Assembly: GCF_910596095.1 (NCBI RefSeq)
Contig: NC_056536.1
Location: forward strand, 18,399,291 to 18,463,290
Direction: 5' to 3'
DNA length: 64,000 nucleotides
Source of the DNA: Thunnus maccoyii
Taxonomy: Eukaryota; Chordata; Actinopteri; Scombriformes; Scombridae
Positions 62,901 to 64,000 of the stretch are shown here, piece after piece. Both the position numbers and the translations under genes were made by a program. How positions within the stretch are numbered: the stretch's first letter is position 1; every line of letters begins with the position of its first letter. Below the pieces are notes generated by a model that was not told the DNA's origin, did no database searches, and saw nothing but the letters and a program-made list of their open reading frames with translations.

Positions 62901-63885
62901 ACACAGTATAATTTGTCGAGCCATTGATGATGCTCTGATTATTTACAGACCTGTTTACTGTATCACAGTCCACTAATTATTGCCCAGACCAATTAAGCAC
63001 ATGCAGGCACAAATTCACACACACACACACACACAAGACTGATGCTAACAGCTCTTAATGCAATCATAAACTAAAAATTATGGAATTAATGCTGGAGAGT
63101 CCAATGATTATTCCCTGCCCTGCTTTCCTCCACTGCTTCAAAGTGGGACAGGTGAAAACCCAGATATGTCTTCAGGCAGAGAGCGGGAATTGCACATGAA
63201 AGAAAAAGAGACTCCACAACTCTCCAGAGAATACATGAGGAATACTGCACGTCCTCCCCCATACATTCTCCTTGCTCTGCCATTCTGTACTGCCCAAGGA
63301 CAGGTTCAACATGATATGCAATCTTACTCCAATCAAAGTGTCAAAATACTGATTAAGATGATGATATGGGACCACAGGGACCACAGCAGTGGCTCACTTT
63401 GCACAGAGCTGATAAGCAGTTTTCCACTCTGGCTGAAGGTCTCAATGAGGAGGTATTGACACTCTCACATAAGCAGGCTGATTGATGGCCAGGAACTCTT
63501 AAATCCTCATCGTCCAAGAATGTAAATGAAGAGGGACCAATATTAAATGGAGGGCAGTTGAGAGCCCGGCCACCAATATCCAATGCTGGGTGTCAGTAGT
63601 GCAATGATTCATCATCCACCACCACATTCTCAACAATTATCTATAACACAATTTTAGTAACAGGATGGAGAAAAGGGCACTTAGAGAATGGGATATATGG
63701 GATTGAGTTTGCTGGGATTGGTGGAAGTGTGGGTCATATACTGTATTAAATGTAGTTTCATTTCATTCTTGCAGCTATTCTGCATTAACAATTTTCATAT
63801 GGTGGCAACATTCACATCACATCTCATATTAAAAGTCAGTCCTCATATGAATGAACATTCTTATGATGGTCAAGGCAAATGGCCA

Positions 63886-64000
63886 TCCACGTAGAGCCCG
63901 GTTCTCCTTGAGGTTTCTTCCTGTTAAAGGGGAGTTTTTCCTTGTTGGGTTTCTATAAATTATAGAGTACGGTCTTGACCTGCTCTATGTGGAAAGTGCC
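63886..64000 (+). repeat. LINE-tail-like interspersed repeat, copy 3 (cut by window end)
   Basis: The phrases ggttctccttgaggtttctt, cctgttaaaggggagttttt and ccttgttgggtttctataaa are the upstream portion of the same family as copies 1 and 2. The 3' part lies outside the window. Confidence 0.6.

Larger units (their letters stand above)
61500..64000. other. Region upstream of kcna2, no gene seen
   Basis: AT-rich sequence with a short (CA)n at 63016-63034 and two copies of the LINE-tail-like repeat. If the mammalian order holds, kcna3 would lie further to the right, outside the window. Confidence 0.5.

Noticed and set aside
1-64000. CRISPR arrays, operons, phage or plasmid genes
   Set aside because: No regularly spaced direct repeats of the right size and no prokaryotic genes were seen; the genes are spliced vertebrate genes.

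Overview
This window is vertebrate nuclear DNA, almost certainly from a teleost fish. The genes are split by GT-AG introns and are low in density. Dinucleotide microsatellites are abundant, and the repeat complement is typical of fish: several Tc1-like elements, an L2 LINE fragment, a tRNA-derived SINE, foldback and terminal-inverted-repeat elements. No bacterial features, CRISPR arrays or operons are present.

Layout. (1) Positions 1-71, minus strand: the first coding exon of ube2t, running off the left edge, with a candidate upstream non-coding exon ending at 584. (2) 1.7-2.8 kb, minus strand: a three-exon class I SAM-dependent methyltransferase of about 210 residues. (3) 3.7-5.6 kb: repeat-rich, including a 1.16-kb element with terminal inverted repeats and TA duplications. 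(4) 8.17-12.81 kb, plus strand: etv7, an ETS factor of the TEL family, rebuilt from eight coding exons (364 residues). (5) 14.77-17.76 kb, plus strand: pnpla1, a patatin-like lipase/acyltransferase rebuilt from nine coding exons (499 residues). (6) 18.8-32.5 kb: no convincing gene; repeats and one weak orphan exon candidate. (7) 32.5-34.3 kb, minus strand: kcna10 (Kv1.8) with an intronless coding region of 581 codons. (8) 34.3-58.6 kb: a dead Tc1-like element, an L2 relic, a 0.5-kb foldback and a second Tc1 relic; a GC-rich stretch at 47.3-47.6 kb could be a distal kcna10 first exon. (9) 58.6-60.1 kb, minus strand: kcna2 (Kv1.2) with an intronless coding region of 500 codons, then candidate 5' UTR exons and repeats to the end.

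The genes do not form a pathway. Their order is the informative part. etv7 next to pnpla1 mirrors the human 6p21 neighbourhood. kcna10 and kcna2 in tandem on one strand mirror the human 1p13 Kv1 cluster, so kcna3 is predicted beyond the right edge. All exon models come from reading splice sites, phase and family sequence by eye; no alignment or expression data were used. I found no convincing undescribed biological system. The best leads are microsatellites pressed against splice sites of etv7 and pnpla1, the long N-terminal extension of kcna10, and several well-structured mobile-element remnants.
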